Shown here piece by piece: positions 7,146 to 15,334 of a DNA stretch of 64,000 bases (within the stretch, counting starts at the first letter, position 1; each line of letters starts with the position of its first letter). Position numbers and translations under genes: made by a program. The notes beneath the pieces were generated by a model. That model was not told the origin of the DNA. It worked only from the letters and a program-made list of their open reading frames with translations, and made no database searches. Source of the stretch: Natrarchaeobius oligotrophus (GTDB lineage: Archaea > Halobacteriota > Halobacteria > Halobacteriales > Natrialbaceae); assembly GCF_003841465.1 (NCBI RefSeq), contig NZ_REFZ01000001.1, positions 1 to 64,000 on the forward strand. The letters are read 5' to 3'.

Positions 7146-8174
7146 TCACGACGATCCGAAGGCGACGAGAAGGACCGCGAGCGACAGCGAGCTAACCACG
7201 AGCAACGCGACCAACACGACGAGAGCGGGCGTGACGCCGGTTCGTCGCAGCTGGCCGAGTCGAATTTCGGTCCCGAGACCGACGAACGCGATTAGAAACA
7301 GCCAGTCGTAAGCGCTCTCGATCGAGGCCTGCTGCGCCGTCGAAAACGCGCCGAGACTCGACAGTCCGGCGAGCGCGAGGAAGCCGAGAACGAACTTCGG
7401 AAACTCGTTCCACAGCGTTCGAACGGTCGCACGCGCGCCGTCGACGGACGGGGCGTTCCGTCCGCCGTCTCCGCGATTCGCGTCGCGGGCGTAGTAGCCC
7501 GCGTACGCGAGGACGACGGCGCCGATCAGCGCGTTGCGCGCGAGTTTCGTGACCGTCGCCCACTGGCCCGCCGCGTCGGAGTGGGCGAAGCCGACTGCGA
7601 CGACGGGTCCCGTCGAAAACATGCTGATTCCGGCCCAGATGCCGAACACCCGTCCCGGGAGACCGAGCAGTTCGCCGATTATCGGGTAGACGACGATCGT
7701 CAGCGCGTCGAACAGCAACACCGTCGCCGCGGCGTAGGCGACCTGTTCCTCTCGGGCGCGAATCGCGCCGGCGACGGCGACGACGGCCGAGACGCCGCAG
7801 ATGCTACTTCCCGCCGCGAGCAACGAGCCGAGTCGATCGGCCAATCCGAAGACGAATCGCGAGAGGAGTTCGACCAGGAGCGCCGTCGTTCCGACCGCGA
7901 CGAGGATCGCGAGTAGAACGACCGCGCCAGCCTCGCGGATCGCCTCGAGCGAGATCGACGCGCCCATGAGGACGATTCCGGCACCGAGCCAGAGGCCGTA
8001 CGTCGAAACACCCGGCTCGAGTCGCGCCGGAACGCCGATCCCGTTGGCCAGAACGAACCCGAGGGCGATCGCCAGGAGCAGGTGGTTGAAACCGACGACC
8101 GGAGCGACGGCCCGTGCGAAAAACGCACCGAGACACAGCAGAGCGAGCCCCGGAAGCATCCGACGGACGACCAT
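7146..8174 (-). CDS. YeiH/YadS-type putative sulfate exporter family protein
   Basis: A 342-residue integral membrane protein of the family often called putative sulfate exporter (PF03601). It has around ten hydrophobic spans and the family hallmark GSSICGVSAVVAVAGAI near residue 125, plus NHLLLAIALGFVLANG at the N-terminus and FSTGPVVAVGFAHS. It acts at the cytoplasmic membrane; the real substrate is undefined. The ATG at 8174 lies 3 bp after the stop of a 46-residue protein, so the pair is probably translationally coupled. Confidence 0.85.
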   Translation of the reverse strand: MVVRRMLPGLALLCLGAFFARAVAPVVGFNHLLLAIALGFVLANGIGVPARLEPGVSTYGLWLGAGIVLMGASISLEAIREAGAVVLLAILVAVGTTALLVELLSRFVFGLADRLGSLLAAGSSICGVSAVVAVAGAIRAREEQVAYAAATVLLFDALTIVVYPIIGELLGLPGRVFGIWAGISMFSTGPVVAVGFAHSDAAGQWATVTKLARNALIGAVVLAYAGYYARDANRGDGGRNAPSVDGARATVRTLWNEFPKFVLGFLALAGLSSLGAFSTAQQASIESAYDWLFLIAFVGLGTEIRLGQLRRTGVTPALVVLVALLVVSSLSLAVLLVAFGSS

Positions 8175-8177
8175 TCG

Positions 8178-8318
8178 TCACCAGGGAATCTGCAGTTCGA
8201 GCGCCCCGGTCGTGGCGACGATCGCCGTGGCGACGACCACGCTCTGCCAGTCGCGCTCGAGCCCCGCCCAGCGGGCTCGAACAGCGGCGACGCCTGACTT
8301 CCACCGATCGAGCGACAT
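8178..8318 (-). CDS. 46-residue protein coupled to the YeiH-type transporter
   Basis: From ATG 8318 to TGA 8178-8180 the frame encodes MSLDRWKSGVAAVRARWAGL followed by a single hydrophobic span (SVVVATAIVATTGALELQIP) and ends in Trp. The spacing of 3 bp to the transporter start and the amphipathic-helix-plus-TM layout argue that it is real: perhaps an accessory subunit, assembly factor or translational leader. It is too short for most gene finders. I do not recognise a named family. Confidence 0.6.
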   Translation of the reverse strand: MSLDRWKSGVAAVRARWAGLERDWQSVVVATAIVATTGALELQIPW

Positions 8319-8345
8319 TCGTTCGGTGTCACCGGATCGGCGGAC

Positions 8346-8615
8346 TTAACGCTTGGCAATCTCGTCGTCGATTCCGGTTACTATTGCGGCTTCCTGTGAC
8401 GCGAGCGTGTCGGATGGGACGATTCGTGCCGATACCGGTTCGTTCGGAAGCCGTTTCCGCGCTTCGACCGCAAGATGGTCGAGACGAGTAAGCGCCGCGT
8501 CACGCTCACGCTCGCCCCGTTCTGGCTCGAGCGACGCGCCGAACCGGTGGGTCGAATCGCGGTCGCTGGAGTAATAGAGTCTTAACTCCGGCGCGACGGG
8601 GCCGAAAGCGATGGA
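8346..8615 (-). pseudogene. Possible decayed gene without a start codon
   Basis: The minus frame between TAA 8616-8618 and TAA 8346-8348 has coding-like composition (RFGASLEPERGERERDAALT, RLDHLAVEARKRLPNEPV) but no ATG, GTG or TTG. A second minus frame just upstream (RLEICIDQEGIYEPLIHRF, about 8612-8670) also looks protein-like, and joining the two would need one frameshift near 8605-8615. I read this as a possible frameshifted small gene. It could equally be non-coding sequence. Confidence 0.3.
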
Positions 8616-8766
8616 TTAGCGGTTCGTAAATGCCCTCTTGGTCGATGCAAATCTCGAGTCGGTGGACGGGCGTTCGCGTCGGTAGGTGGTCGTTTTCGAC
8701 GCGACGGCTGGAACGGTCACGGCGCTTTTTGACCGGTCTCGGCGGACGCTCGAGTGGCGATCATCT

Positions 8767-9231
8767 ATGAGCGAATCAACGACGACCGATCCGGAACGGA
8801 CCGGAGACGCACAGACGCAAGGCCAGGGCGAACCGGGGGGACAGAAGTGGCTCAGCGGAATCGTCTCCCTGATCGGCCTGTGGATCGCCGTCTCTCCGTT
8901 CGTCTACGAGGCGGCGGCCGAACTGACCTGGAACAACGTGGTCGTCGGCGGGGCGATCTTCCTGCTCGCAGGGTACAACTACTATCGCATCGTGACGGCT
9001 CACCCGACCAGCACCGGCGTGATGTCGCTCGTCGCACTGCTCGCGCTGTGGACGCTCGTCGCTCCCTTCGCACTCGAGGGCCAGTTCGCGATGGAGGGAC
9101 TCGAGATCGCCGCACAAGGGTTGATCTGGAGTAACGTCGTCACGGGAATCGTCGCCGCGTTGTTGGCCGCCTACATCGCCTACGCCGCCGGACGCGGCGT
9201 CCGAACTGGAACCCCGGCAGGGGCCCGGTGA
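8767..9231 (+). CDS. SPW repeat-type membrane protein
   Basis: A 154-residue protein with four hydrophobic spans in two repeats. The first repeat carries GLWIAVSPFVYE and the second LWTLVAPFALE, the degenerate SPW signature (PF03779). Each is followed by a WNNVV or WSNVV segment and a second helix, showing an internal duplication. The first 30 residues are hydrophilic and Gln/Gly-rich. Function is unknown; such proteins sit in the cytoplasmic membrane. The start at 8767 is preferred because the extension upstream is arginine-rich and unlike the family. Confidence 0.8.
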   Translation: MSESTTTDPERTGDAQTQGQGEPGGQKWLSGIVSLIGLWIAVSPFVYEAAAELTWNNVVVGGAIFLLAGYNYYRIVTAHPTSTGVMSLVALLALWTLVAPFALEGQFAMEGLEIAAQGLIWSNVVTGIVAALLAAYIAYAAGRGVRTGTPAGAR

Positions 9232-9331
9232 GCCCGGCGTCGGACTCGACCACGACGCTCGACGGCGTCGGTCCGGGCTCCCAACGGTTGCGGTCCCGAG
9301 TACTCGCACTCGAGTCGCGCTCGAGAGCCGA

Positions 9332-10051
9332 TCAGCCGCCGAACGGGCCGGCGTCGTCGGGGGGACCCTCCCCGGGGAGGTCGACGTCGTCTGGCGGACC
9401 GACGTCGTCTGGCGGACCGACGTCGATCGGCGGACCGTTCGATTCGGCTTCGTCCAGCGGTCCGTCCGTTTGCCCGAAGACGGAATCGTCGAACGTCCAC
9501 GTGTCTCCGTCGGGGTCGGCCGCTTCATCGCCGGAACCGGCGTCGTCGGTCTGGACGGTGTCGTCCTCTGCGGTCGAGTCGGTTTCGCCGGAGGACGCGT
9601 CAGCACCGTCGGCCGGGTCGTCGCTCGGTGGATCGATTTCGTCGGCGAGCTCGTCGCTCGACTGGTCGGACTCCTCGTCCGAGGTGTCGGCTCCGTCTCC
9701 GGCTACGCCGTCGGGTTCGGCGTCTTCGTCGCCGCCGTCGTCGACGGGCTGGCTTTCCGCGTCGGTCTCGGCGGGATCGTCCTCCGTTGCGCCGATCGCG
9801 TCGTCGGTCGAGACGACGGACTCCGAGTCGTCGTCGGACACGGTCCCGTCGACTCCCTGGGACGATCCGTCGTCCGTCGTCCGTTCGCGATCGGCGGCCG
9901 GATCGTCGTCTTCGTCGACCGCCGTCGCGCCGTTCGACGCGACGTCGGGACCGACCGCGACGGCCACCGCGCCGAATGCGAGCAGAACGACCAGCGTCAA
10001 CACGAGGATCATCCCGATCGAATCGGTCGGCTCCTCGAGGTGTGTGGACAT
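9332..10051 (-). CDS. Acidic low-complexity protein with one membrane span
   Basis: A 239-residue protein. Residues 12-36 form one hydrophobic helix (SIGMILVLTLVVLLAFGAVA). The rest is an extremely acidic, disordered Asp/Glu/Ser/Thr-rich domain that ends in Pro-Asp-Gly repeats (VGPPDDVGPPDDVDLPGEG). The topology is like haloarchaeal membrane-anchored surface or stalk proteins, although a type II anchor with a cytoplasmic tail is also possible. It is divergent from leuS. Some of the DNA repeats (21 bp units around 9378-9430) underlie the C-terminal motif. Confidence 0.7.
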   Translation of the reverse strand: MSTHLEEPTDSIGMILVLTLVVLLAFGAVAVAVGPDVASNGATAVDEDDDPAADRERTTDDGSSQGVDGTVSDDDSESVVSTDDAIGATEDDPAETDAESQPVDDGGDEDAEPDGVAGDGADTSDEESDQSSDELADEIDPPSDDPADGADASSGETDSTAEDDTVQTDDAGSGDEAADPDGDTWTFDDSVFGQTDGPLDEAESNGPPIDVGPPDDVGPPDDVDLPGEGPPDDAGPFGG

Positions 10052-10237
10052 CGAGTTCGACCACTCGATCCGTCGCCTTTGTTAATCTCGGCCCACAGCG
10101 GGATCGGGACCGCGTCTGATCGCGACTGGCGACCCGGATCGACGACTGGGCGCGTTTCGATTCAGCGGTCTCGCGACTCCGGAAGCGGCCGAACAATGAT
10201 ATAGCCGGCACGCCCAGTGGTGGACAACGGAGTCCCA

Positions 10238-12961
10238 ATGTCGAGTCATTACGATCACGCGCAGGTGCAGGAGTTCTGGCAGTATGTCTGGGAACGCGAC
10301 GACGTTTACGAACTGTCCGCGGACGCGTCGAACCCGACGTACGTCCTCGGAATGTTTCCGTACACCTCCGGGACGCTTCACATGGGACACGTCCGTAACT
10401 ACGCGATCTCCGACGCGTACGCCCGCTACAGACGGATGCAAGGCGACGACGTCCTCCACCCGATGGGGTGGGACGCGTTCGGCCTCCCCGCGGAGAACGC
10501 CGCCCACGAGCGCGCGAGCGATCCGGAGTCCTGGACGCAGGCGTGCATCCGGCGCATGCGCGAGGAGCTCGAGACGATGGGGTTCGGCTACGACTGGTCG
10601 CGCGAGATCACGACCTGCGAGCCCGACTACTACCGCTGGAACCAGTGGCTGTTCAAGCGCCTCTACGAGGCCGGACTCGTCGAGTACGAGGCGGCGACCG
10701 TCAACTGGTGTCCCGACTGTGAGACGGTGCTCGCGGACGCGCAGGTCGAAGAACGCGAGGACTCCGAGTCCTCTGACCAGGTGGCCGGCGAAGCCGGGAG
10801 CCGCGACGGCGACCGCGTCTGCTGGCGCTGCGAGACGCCCGTCGGGCGACGAGAGCTCGACCAGTGGTTCTTCACGATCACTGACTACGCCGAGGAGCTG
10901 TACGACGGGCTCGACGACCTCGAGGGGTGGCCCGACGGCGTCCGGGAGATACAGCGCAACTGGATCGGCCGTCAGGAGGGTGCGCGAATCGAGTTCACGG
11001 TGTCGCTTCCGGAGACGGGTTCGGATCGATCCGACGGCGAGACGTCCGTGGCTGTCTTCAGCACCCGTCCCGAGACGATCTACGGGGCGACGTACCTCGC
11101 GGTTTCGCCGGGTCACGACCTGGCCCGATCGCTCGCCGACGCGGACGACGACGTGGCGGCCTACGTCGAGCGGGTCCGCGATCGAGGACCCGACGAGGTC
11201 GGCTTCTCGGGCGTCGAAACCGACGCGACGGCGACCCACCCGCTCACGGGTGAGGAGCTCCCGGTGTACGTCGCCGGCTACGTACTCGAGGACGTGGGAA
11301 CGGGGGCGGTGATGGGCGTCCCGGCGCACAACGAGCGCGATCACGGCTTCGCCCTCGAGCACGATCTGCCGATCGAGGGCGTCGTCGCGCCGAAAGACGA
11401 GCCGGTCGACGTCGATCTCGAGGAAACGCCCTACACGAGTGGGGGAATCCTCGAGAGAAGCGGCGAATACGACGGCCTCGAGAGCGAGACGGCCCGACGG
11501 CGGCTGCTCGAAGAGAGCACAGCCATCGAGGAGGACGTCACCTACCGCCTCCGGGACTGGCTCATCTCCCGACAGCGCTACTGGGGGACGCCGATCCCCG
11601 TCGTCCACTGCGACGACTGCGGCCACGTCCTCGTCCCCGACGAGGAGCTCCCGGTGGAGCTGCCGGAGTTCGTCCGGACCACGGGGAACCCGCTCGAGGA
11701 GCACGACTCGTTTCGCCACACCGACTGTCCGGAGTGCGGTCGGCCGGCCAGACGCGAGACCGACACGATGGACACGTTCGTCGACTCGTCGTGGTATTTC
11801 CTGCGGTTTCTCTCGCCCGACCTCGCGGACGCTCCGTTCGACCGCGAGCGGGCGAACGAGTGGTTGCCGATCGACGTCTACGTCGGCGGCGACGAACACG
11901 CCATCCTACACCTGCTGTACATCAGGTTCATGACGCGGGCGCTTGCGGATCTCGGGTTGCTCGATCACCGCGAGCCGGTCGAGGAACTCGTCAGCCAGGG
12001 GACGGTGCTCTACGACGGCGAGAAGATGTCGACCTCCAAGGGCAACGTCGTCTCGCCGGACGAATACGGCGCTGAGACGACCAGACTGTTCGTCCTCTCT
12101 GCGGCACACCCCGAACAGGACTTCGAGTGGACGGCGAACAACGTCCGCGGTGCCTACGACCTCCAGCAGACGCTCTATCGGATGGCGACCGACTTCGTCG
12201 ACGAGACGAACACCCGCGTCGAGGTCCGCAGTCACGACGAGTACCTGACGCGCGAGATCGATCGGACGATCGCCGTCGTCACCGAGGAGTACGACCGGTT
12301 CCGGTTCCACCGCGCCGCGACCGAGATCCGAGAGCTGGCGCGTCTCCTCCGACGGTACCGCGAGTACGACGCACCCCACGGCGAGATCTATCGTCGCGGG
12401 CTCCTGTCACTCGCGGCCATGATCTCGCCGATGGCACCCCACCTCGGCGAGGAACTGTGGAACAAGCTTCGGGGGGAGGGGCTGGTCGTCGAAGCCGACT
12501 GGCCCGTCCCCGAAACTGACGTCTCCGGGCGCGCCTTCGAGCGGAGACTCGTCGAGACGACGCTCGAGGACGTTCGCGACATCGTCGACGTCGCGGCGAT
12601 CGACGAACCCGACCGGATCAAACTCGTCGTCGCCAGCGAGTGGAAGTACCGCCTGCGCGAGGTTCTCGACGAGTCGGGTGCCGACGGAGTATCCGCTGCG
12701 GTCGATCGGCTACTCGAGGCGTCCGTCGAGACGCCGGATCGGGAGACGGTGACGGCGTTCGCCGGCGAACTGCTCGAACGGAGCCGGCGAAACGGCATCG
12801 ATCGCGCACTCACGGTCGACGAGGAGTACGCGCTGCTCGAGCGCGCACGGTGGCTCGTCGTCGACGAGTTCGACACCGACGTCGTCGTCCGGCGCGCATC
12901 CAGGGACGGAGCGCTTGCGACGAAAGCGCGGCCCGGAAAGCCGGCGATACGAATCGAGTAG
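10238..12961 (+). CDS. leuS: Leucyl-tRNA synthetase
   Basis: A 907-residue class I synthetase that charges tRNA-Leu in the cytoplasm. The HIGH motif is HMGH (residues 48-51) and KMSKS is KMSTS (596-600). The CP1 editing domain lies between them, and there are two CxxC pairs before it (WCPDC near 160, CWRC near 190) and two more (CDDC, CPEC) near 460-500, expected for zinc knuckles. The anticodon-binding helical domain follows KMSTS. The ATG at 10238 is preferred over an in-frame GTG 21 bp upstream, because residues SHYDHAQVQEFWQ match the family's N-terminus. Length is typical of the bacterial-like LeuS of haloarchaea. Confidence 0.97.
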   Translation: MSSHYDHAQVQEFWQYVWERDDVYELSADASNPTYVLGMFPYTSGTLHMGHVRNYAISDAYARYRRMQGDDVLHPMGWDAFGLPAENAAHERASDPESWTQACIRRMREELETMGFGYDWSREITTCEPDYYRWNQWLFKRLYEAGLVEYEAATVNWCPDCETVLADAQVEEREDSESSDQVAGEAGSRDGDRVCWRCETPVGRRELDQWFFTITDYAEELYDGLDDLEGWPDGVREIQRNWIGRQEGARIEFTVSLPETGSDRSDGETSVAVFSTRPETIYGATYLAVSPGHDLARSLADADDDVAAYVERVRDRGPDEVGFSGVETDATATHPLTGEELPVYVAGYVLEDVGTGAVMGVPAHNERDHGFALEHDLPIEGVVAPKDEPVDVDLEETPYTSGGILERSGEYDGLESETARRRLLEESTAIEEDVTYRLRDWLISRQRYWGTPIPVVHCDDCGHVLVPDEELPVELPEFVRTTGNPLEEHDSFRHTDCPECGRPARRETDTMDTFVDSSWYFLRFLSPDLADAPFDRERANEWLPIDVYVGGDEHAILHLLYIRFMTRALADLGLLDHREPVEELVSQGTVLYDGEKMSTSKGNVVSPDEYGAETTRLFVLSAAHPEQDFEWTANNVRGAYDLQQTLYRMATDFVDETNTRVEVRSHDEYLTREIDRTIAVVTEEYDRFRFHRAATEIRELARLLRRYREYDAPHGEIYRRGLLSLAAMISPMAPHLGEELWNKLRGEGLVVEADWPVPETDVSGRAFERRLVETTLEDVRDIVDVAAIDEPDRIKLVVASEWKYRLREVLDESGADGVSAAVDRLLEASVETPDRETVTAFAGELLERSRRNGIDRALTVDEEYALLERARWLVVDEFDTDVVVRRASRDGALATKARPGKPAIRIE

Positions 12962-13056
12962 ACCTTCGATACCGAAGGTTTCGGCGGACGTCGCCGCTGA
13001 GGCGTCGGTTCGGAAGGACAGCTTTATTCGACCCGGTCCGAAACTGGAGAGATACG

Positions 13057-13359
13057 ATGGAGGGTGGCGGCAATAGCGTTGACGAGACGGTCCAGAGATC
13101 ACCGAGCAGAGCGGTCGTCGAGAGCGTCGCTCGCGCCGAAGGAGTACCGCCCGAGGAGTTGCGACCTCCCGAATACGAGCCGTTGCACGCGGTCGTCGAT
13201 CCGGACGCGCTCGACTCGCTGTTCGGGACGCGCCCCGACGGGCGTCGACGATCCGGCGGCTCCGTCTCGTTTATCTACTGCGGATACGACGTCACGATCG
13301 AGGCGAACGGGTCGGTGACGCTCGAGTCCGACGGCGGTGTCGATCCGCTCGACGGGTAA
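13057..13359 (+). CDS. HalOD1 output domain protein
   Basis: A 100-residue protein matching the haloarchaeal HalOD1 domain: an N-terminal helix (SRAVVESVARAEGVPPEEL), the EYEPLHAVVDPDALDSLF motif and the beta hairpin FIYCGYDVTIEANGSVTL. HalOD1 is usually an output module of signalling systems, and stand-alone versions like this are numerous in Halobacteria; the target is unknown. The start at 13057 follows TTTATTCG (13023-13030) about 30 bp upstream, a likely TATA element. Confidence 0.85.
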   Translation: MEGGGNSVDETVQRSPSRAVVESVARAEGVPPEELRPPEYEPLHAVVDPDALDSLFGTRPDGRRRSGGSVSFIYCGYDVTIEANGSVTLESDGGVDPLDG

Positions 13360-13472
13360 CCGTTCGAATCGCTCGACGAGTCGGGTGCGAATCGCTCGAC
13401 TGCGGAGACCTGACGGTCGAGCGCTCGAGTCGAACAGCAAGACAGATACGGCCCCCGTTCGAACGTTCGCCA

Positions 13473-14069
13473 ATGGCAACAGCGGGCGCGAGGCGGCGGC
13501 TTCGGGATCGACCGATCGGCGTGACGATCCTGCTGACGATCGTCGGCTACGCGCTGGTAATCGGGACGTTCGTCCTCGAGTTACCGATCTATCCGGATCT
13601 CACGAACGCCCAGATCAACGCGTTGACCCACGCTATCGCGGTGATTAACTCGGCGACCCTGGTACTGCTCGTTCTCGGCTGGCGCTGGATTCGGGCCGGC
13701 GAAATCGAGAAACACCGGCTCGCGATGACGGGTGCGTTCGCGCTGATCCTCCTGTTTCTGGTCGTCTATCTCGTCAGGGTCGGCGGCGGCGGCGAGAAAC
13801 TGTTCGACGGCCCGGATCCGGTGTACTACGCGTACCTCGTCATGCTCGCGATCCACATCGTGCTCTCGATCGTCGCCGTCCCCGTCGTCCTCTACGCGCT
13901 GATCCTCGGGCTAACCCACACGCCGACCGAACTTCAGCACACTTCACACGCACGCGTCGGCCGAATCGCCGCCGGTTCGTGGATCCTCAGTCTCGTCCTC
14001 GGCATCGTCACCTACCTGCTGCTCAATCACGTCTACGACTACGAGTTCGCCGCGGCGCTCGCGTTCTGA
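13473..14069 (+). CDS. DUF420 family membrane protein
   Basis: A 198-residue protein with five or so membrane spans matching DUF420 (YozB-like): RPIGVTILLTIVGYALVIGT, NALTHAIAVINSATLVLLVL, then KHRLAMTGAFALILLFLVVY with the conserved His-Arg and a later YLVMLAIHIVLSIVAVPVVL. The conserved histidines (THA, KHR, IHI, QHT) suggest metal or haem contact. In archaea and bacilli the family lies near cytochrome oxidase or haem copper functions, but no such gene is next to it here. An imperfect hairpin follows at 14097-14119. Confidence 0.85.
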   Translation: MATAGARRRLRDRPIGVTILLTIVGYALVIGTFVLELPIYPDLTNAQINALTHAIAVINSATLVLLVLGWRWIRAGEIEKHRLAMTGAFALILLFLVVYLVRVGGGGEKLFDGPDPVYYAYLVMLAIHIVLSIVAVPVVLYALILGLTHTPTELQHTSHARVGRIAAGSWILSLVLGIVTYLLLNHVYDYEFAAALAF

Positions 14070-14096
14070 CACGGGTTGTTGTACGTCGTTACCGTG

Positions 14097-14119
14097 CAAT
14101 CGCGATCGCCCTGTGGTTG
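14097..14119. terminator. Hairpin of the CAAYCGC/GYGGTTG type
   Basis: CAATCGC (14097-14103) and GTGGTTG (14113-14119) can pair with G-U wobbles around a 9 nt loop, 28 bp after the DUF420 stop. The same sequence pattern, GTGCAAYCGCGAYCGYCCTG then YGGTTG, occurs at 19326-19348, and a relative at 41154-41175, each close behind a 3' end. It may aid termination or RNA stability. Confidence 0.4.
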
Positions 14120-14200
14120 TCCCGACGAATCGTTACAACGAACAGTACGAGGATGTCCCGGAACGCGTAGTTTTACTGTTATCCGAGCGAAGGGACGGGT

Positions 14201-14578
14201 ATGACCTACCGGAAGGTGAACTACGAAGACGTCGACCAGGTCTCGAGCGCGATGCACTTTCTGAGCGATCCGCTCGAGACCGAACAGGTCGGCGTGACGG
14301 TGGCCCGGTGCGATCCGGGCTGGAAGAGCCGCCCGCACGACCACAGCGACAACGACCACGAGGAGGTGTACGTTCTCATCGAGGGCAGCGCGACCGTCGT
14401 CGTCGACGACGATCCCGTCGAGATGGAGACCGGCGACGCCCTCTGGATTCCGCCGGAGTCGACCCGACAGATCCGCAACGGGAACGACGAGAGCGCGTTC
14501 GTCCTCGTCAGCGCGCCGAGTATCGGCGACGACGACAGCGACAACGGCGAGTGGCTGTTGACCGGCTTCGCCGGGTGA
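14201..14578 (+). CDS. Cupin domain protein
   Basis: A 125-residue single-domain cupin. Motif 1 gives metal ligands in RPHDHSDNDHEEVYVLIEG, with two His and a Glu, and motif 2 is in DALWIPPESTRQIRNG. The jelly-roll strands (ATVVVDDDPVEMETGD) lie between. Its substrate is unknown; small cupins often are sugar isomerases or dioxygenase-like sensors. The ATG at 14201 follows TTTTACTGTTATCC about 28 bp upstream. Confidence 0.85.
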   Translation: MTYRKVNYEDVDQVSSAMHFLSDPLETEQVGVTVARCDPGWKSRPHDHSDNDHEEVYVLIEGSATVVVDDDPVEMETGDALWIPPESTRQIRNGNDESAFVLVSAPSIGDDDSDNGEWLLTGFAG

Positions 14579-14671
14579 GCGAGTTCGCCGTCCGCCGCGC
14601 TTCGATCCTCGAGCGGGCGTCGGCGGGACGGTTTTGTGCCTGGCACCTGTCCGTGAACGCAGAACCGTCAG

Positions 14672-15136
14672 ATGCACTCGAAACACCACGCGCTCGTTTC
14701 GCTCGTCGTCGCCGCCGCGCTCGTCGTCGTTCTTCCGGCGGCGTCCGTCGCCGGTCGATCCGCTCCGGCCGCGGCCGTCGTCGCCTACGGGATCGCGCTG
14801 GGCGTCTTCGTCGACCTCGATCACTTCGTCATCGCGCGGTACAGAACGGGGAGCTGGGACGCGGTTCGATTCTGTCTCTCGAACCCGACCGCCGCCGTCG
14901 TCGATCAGACGCGCATCTTCGAGACGGGCGACGTCGGCGTGCTGTCGCGGCTGTTGAGCCACCTCGCGATACTCGGCGTCCTCGTTCCCCTCGTCGCAGT
15001 CGTCGACGTCACGCTCGCGATCGTAACCGGCGTCGTCCTCTACGCGCACGTCGTCAGCGACGTCGCCTGGGACATCCGTCGCCTTCCGCGCGACGTCGAG
15101 GGTGCGACCGACGACGTCCTCCGGGCGATCCGATAG
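14672..15136 (+). CDS. Membrane protein, YdjM-like (putative metal-dependent hydrolase type)
   Basis: A 154-residue protein with four hydrophobic spans. It contains an N-terminal KHH, the acidic membrane motif VDLDHFVI and a late histidine in YAHVVSDVAWDI, the pattern seen in YdjM-type membrane proteins called metal-dependent hydrolases. No activity is established. It is in the same direction as the cupin and the AI-2E transporter. Confidence 0.6.
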   Translation: MHSKHHALVSLVVAAALVVVLPAASVAGRSAPAAAVVAYGIALGVFVDLDHFVIARYRTGSWDAVRFCLSNPTAAVVDQTRIFETGDVGVLSRLLSHLAILGVLVPLVAVVDVTLAIVTGVVLYAHVVSDVAWDIRRLPRDVEGATDDVLRAIR

Positions 15137-15334
15137 GTGCGAGACGAGTCCGACGCTCACCGTTCACCGCCTCGAGCGACGGTCCGTCGCGACGGGGAGC
15201 GATTCGGCGCGCGCACTCGGCACCTTTCGGCACTCGAGGGCACTCGGGTGCGATTCAACGGGAGGGACGTTCGTACCCTCGTTTCGACGATCCGAAAGGT
15301 CAACGTTTACGTATCGACCGACGCATCGGATCGT

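Noticed and set aside
10082-11899. 605-codon minus-strand frame antisense to leuS
   Set aside because: It is an open shadow frame caused by high GC and codon bias of leuS; the translation is Val/Arg/Asp-rich without domain order, while leuS has all its motifs.
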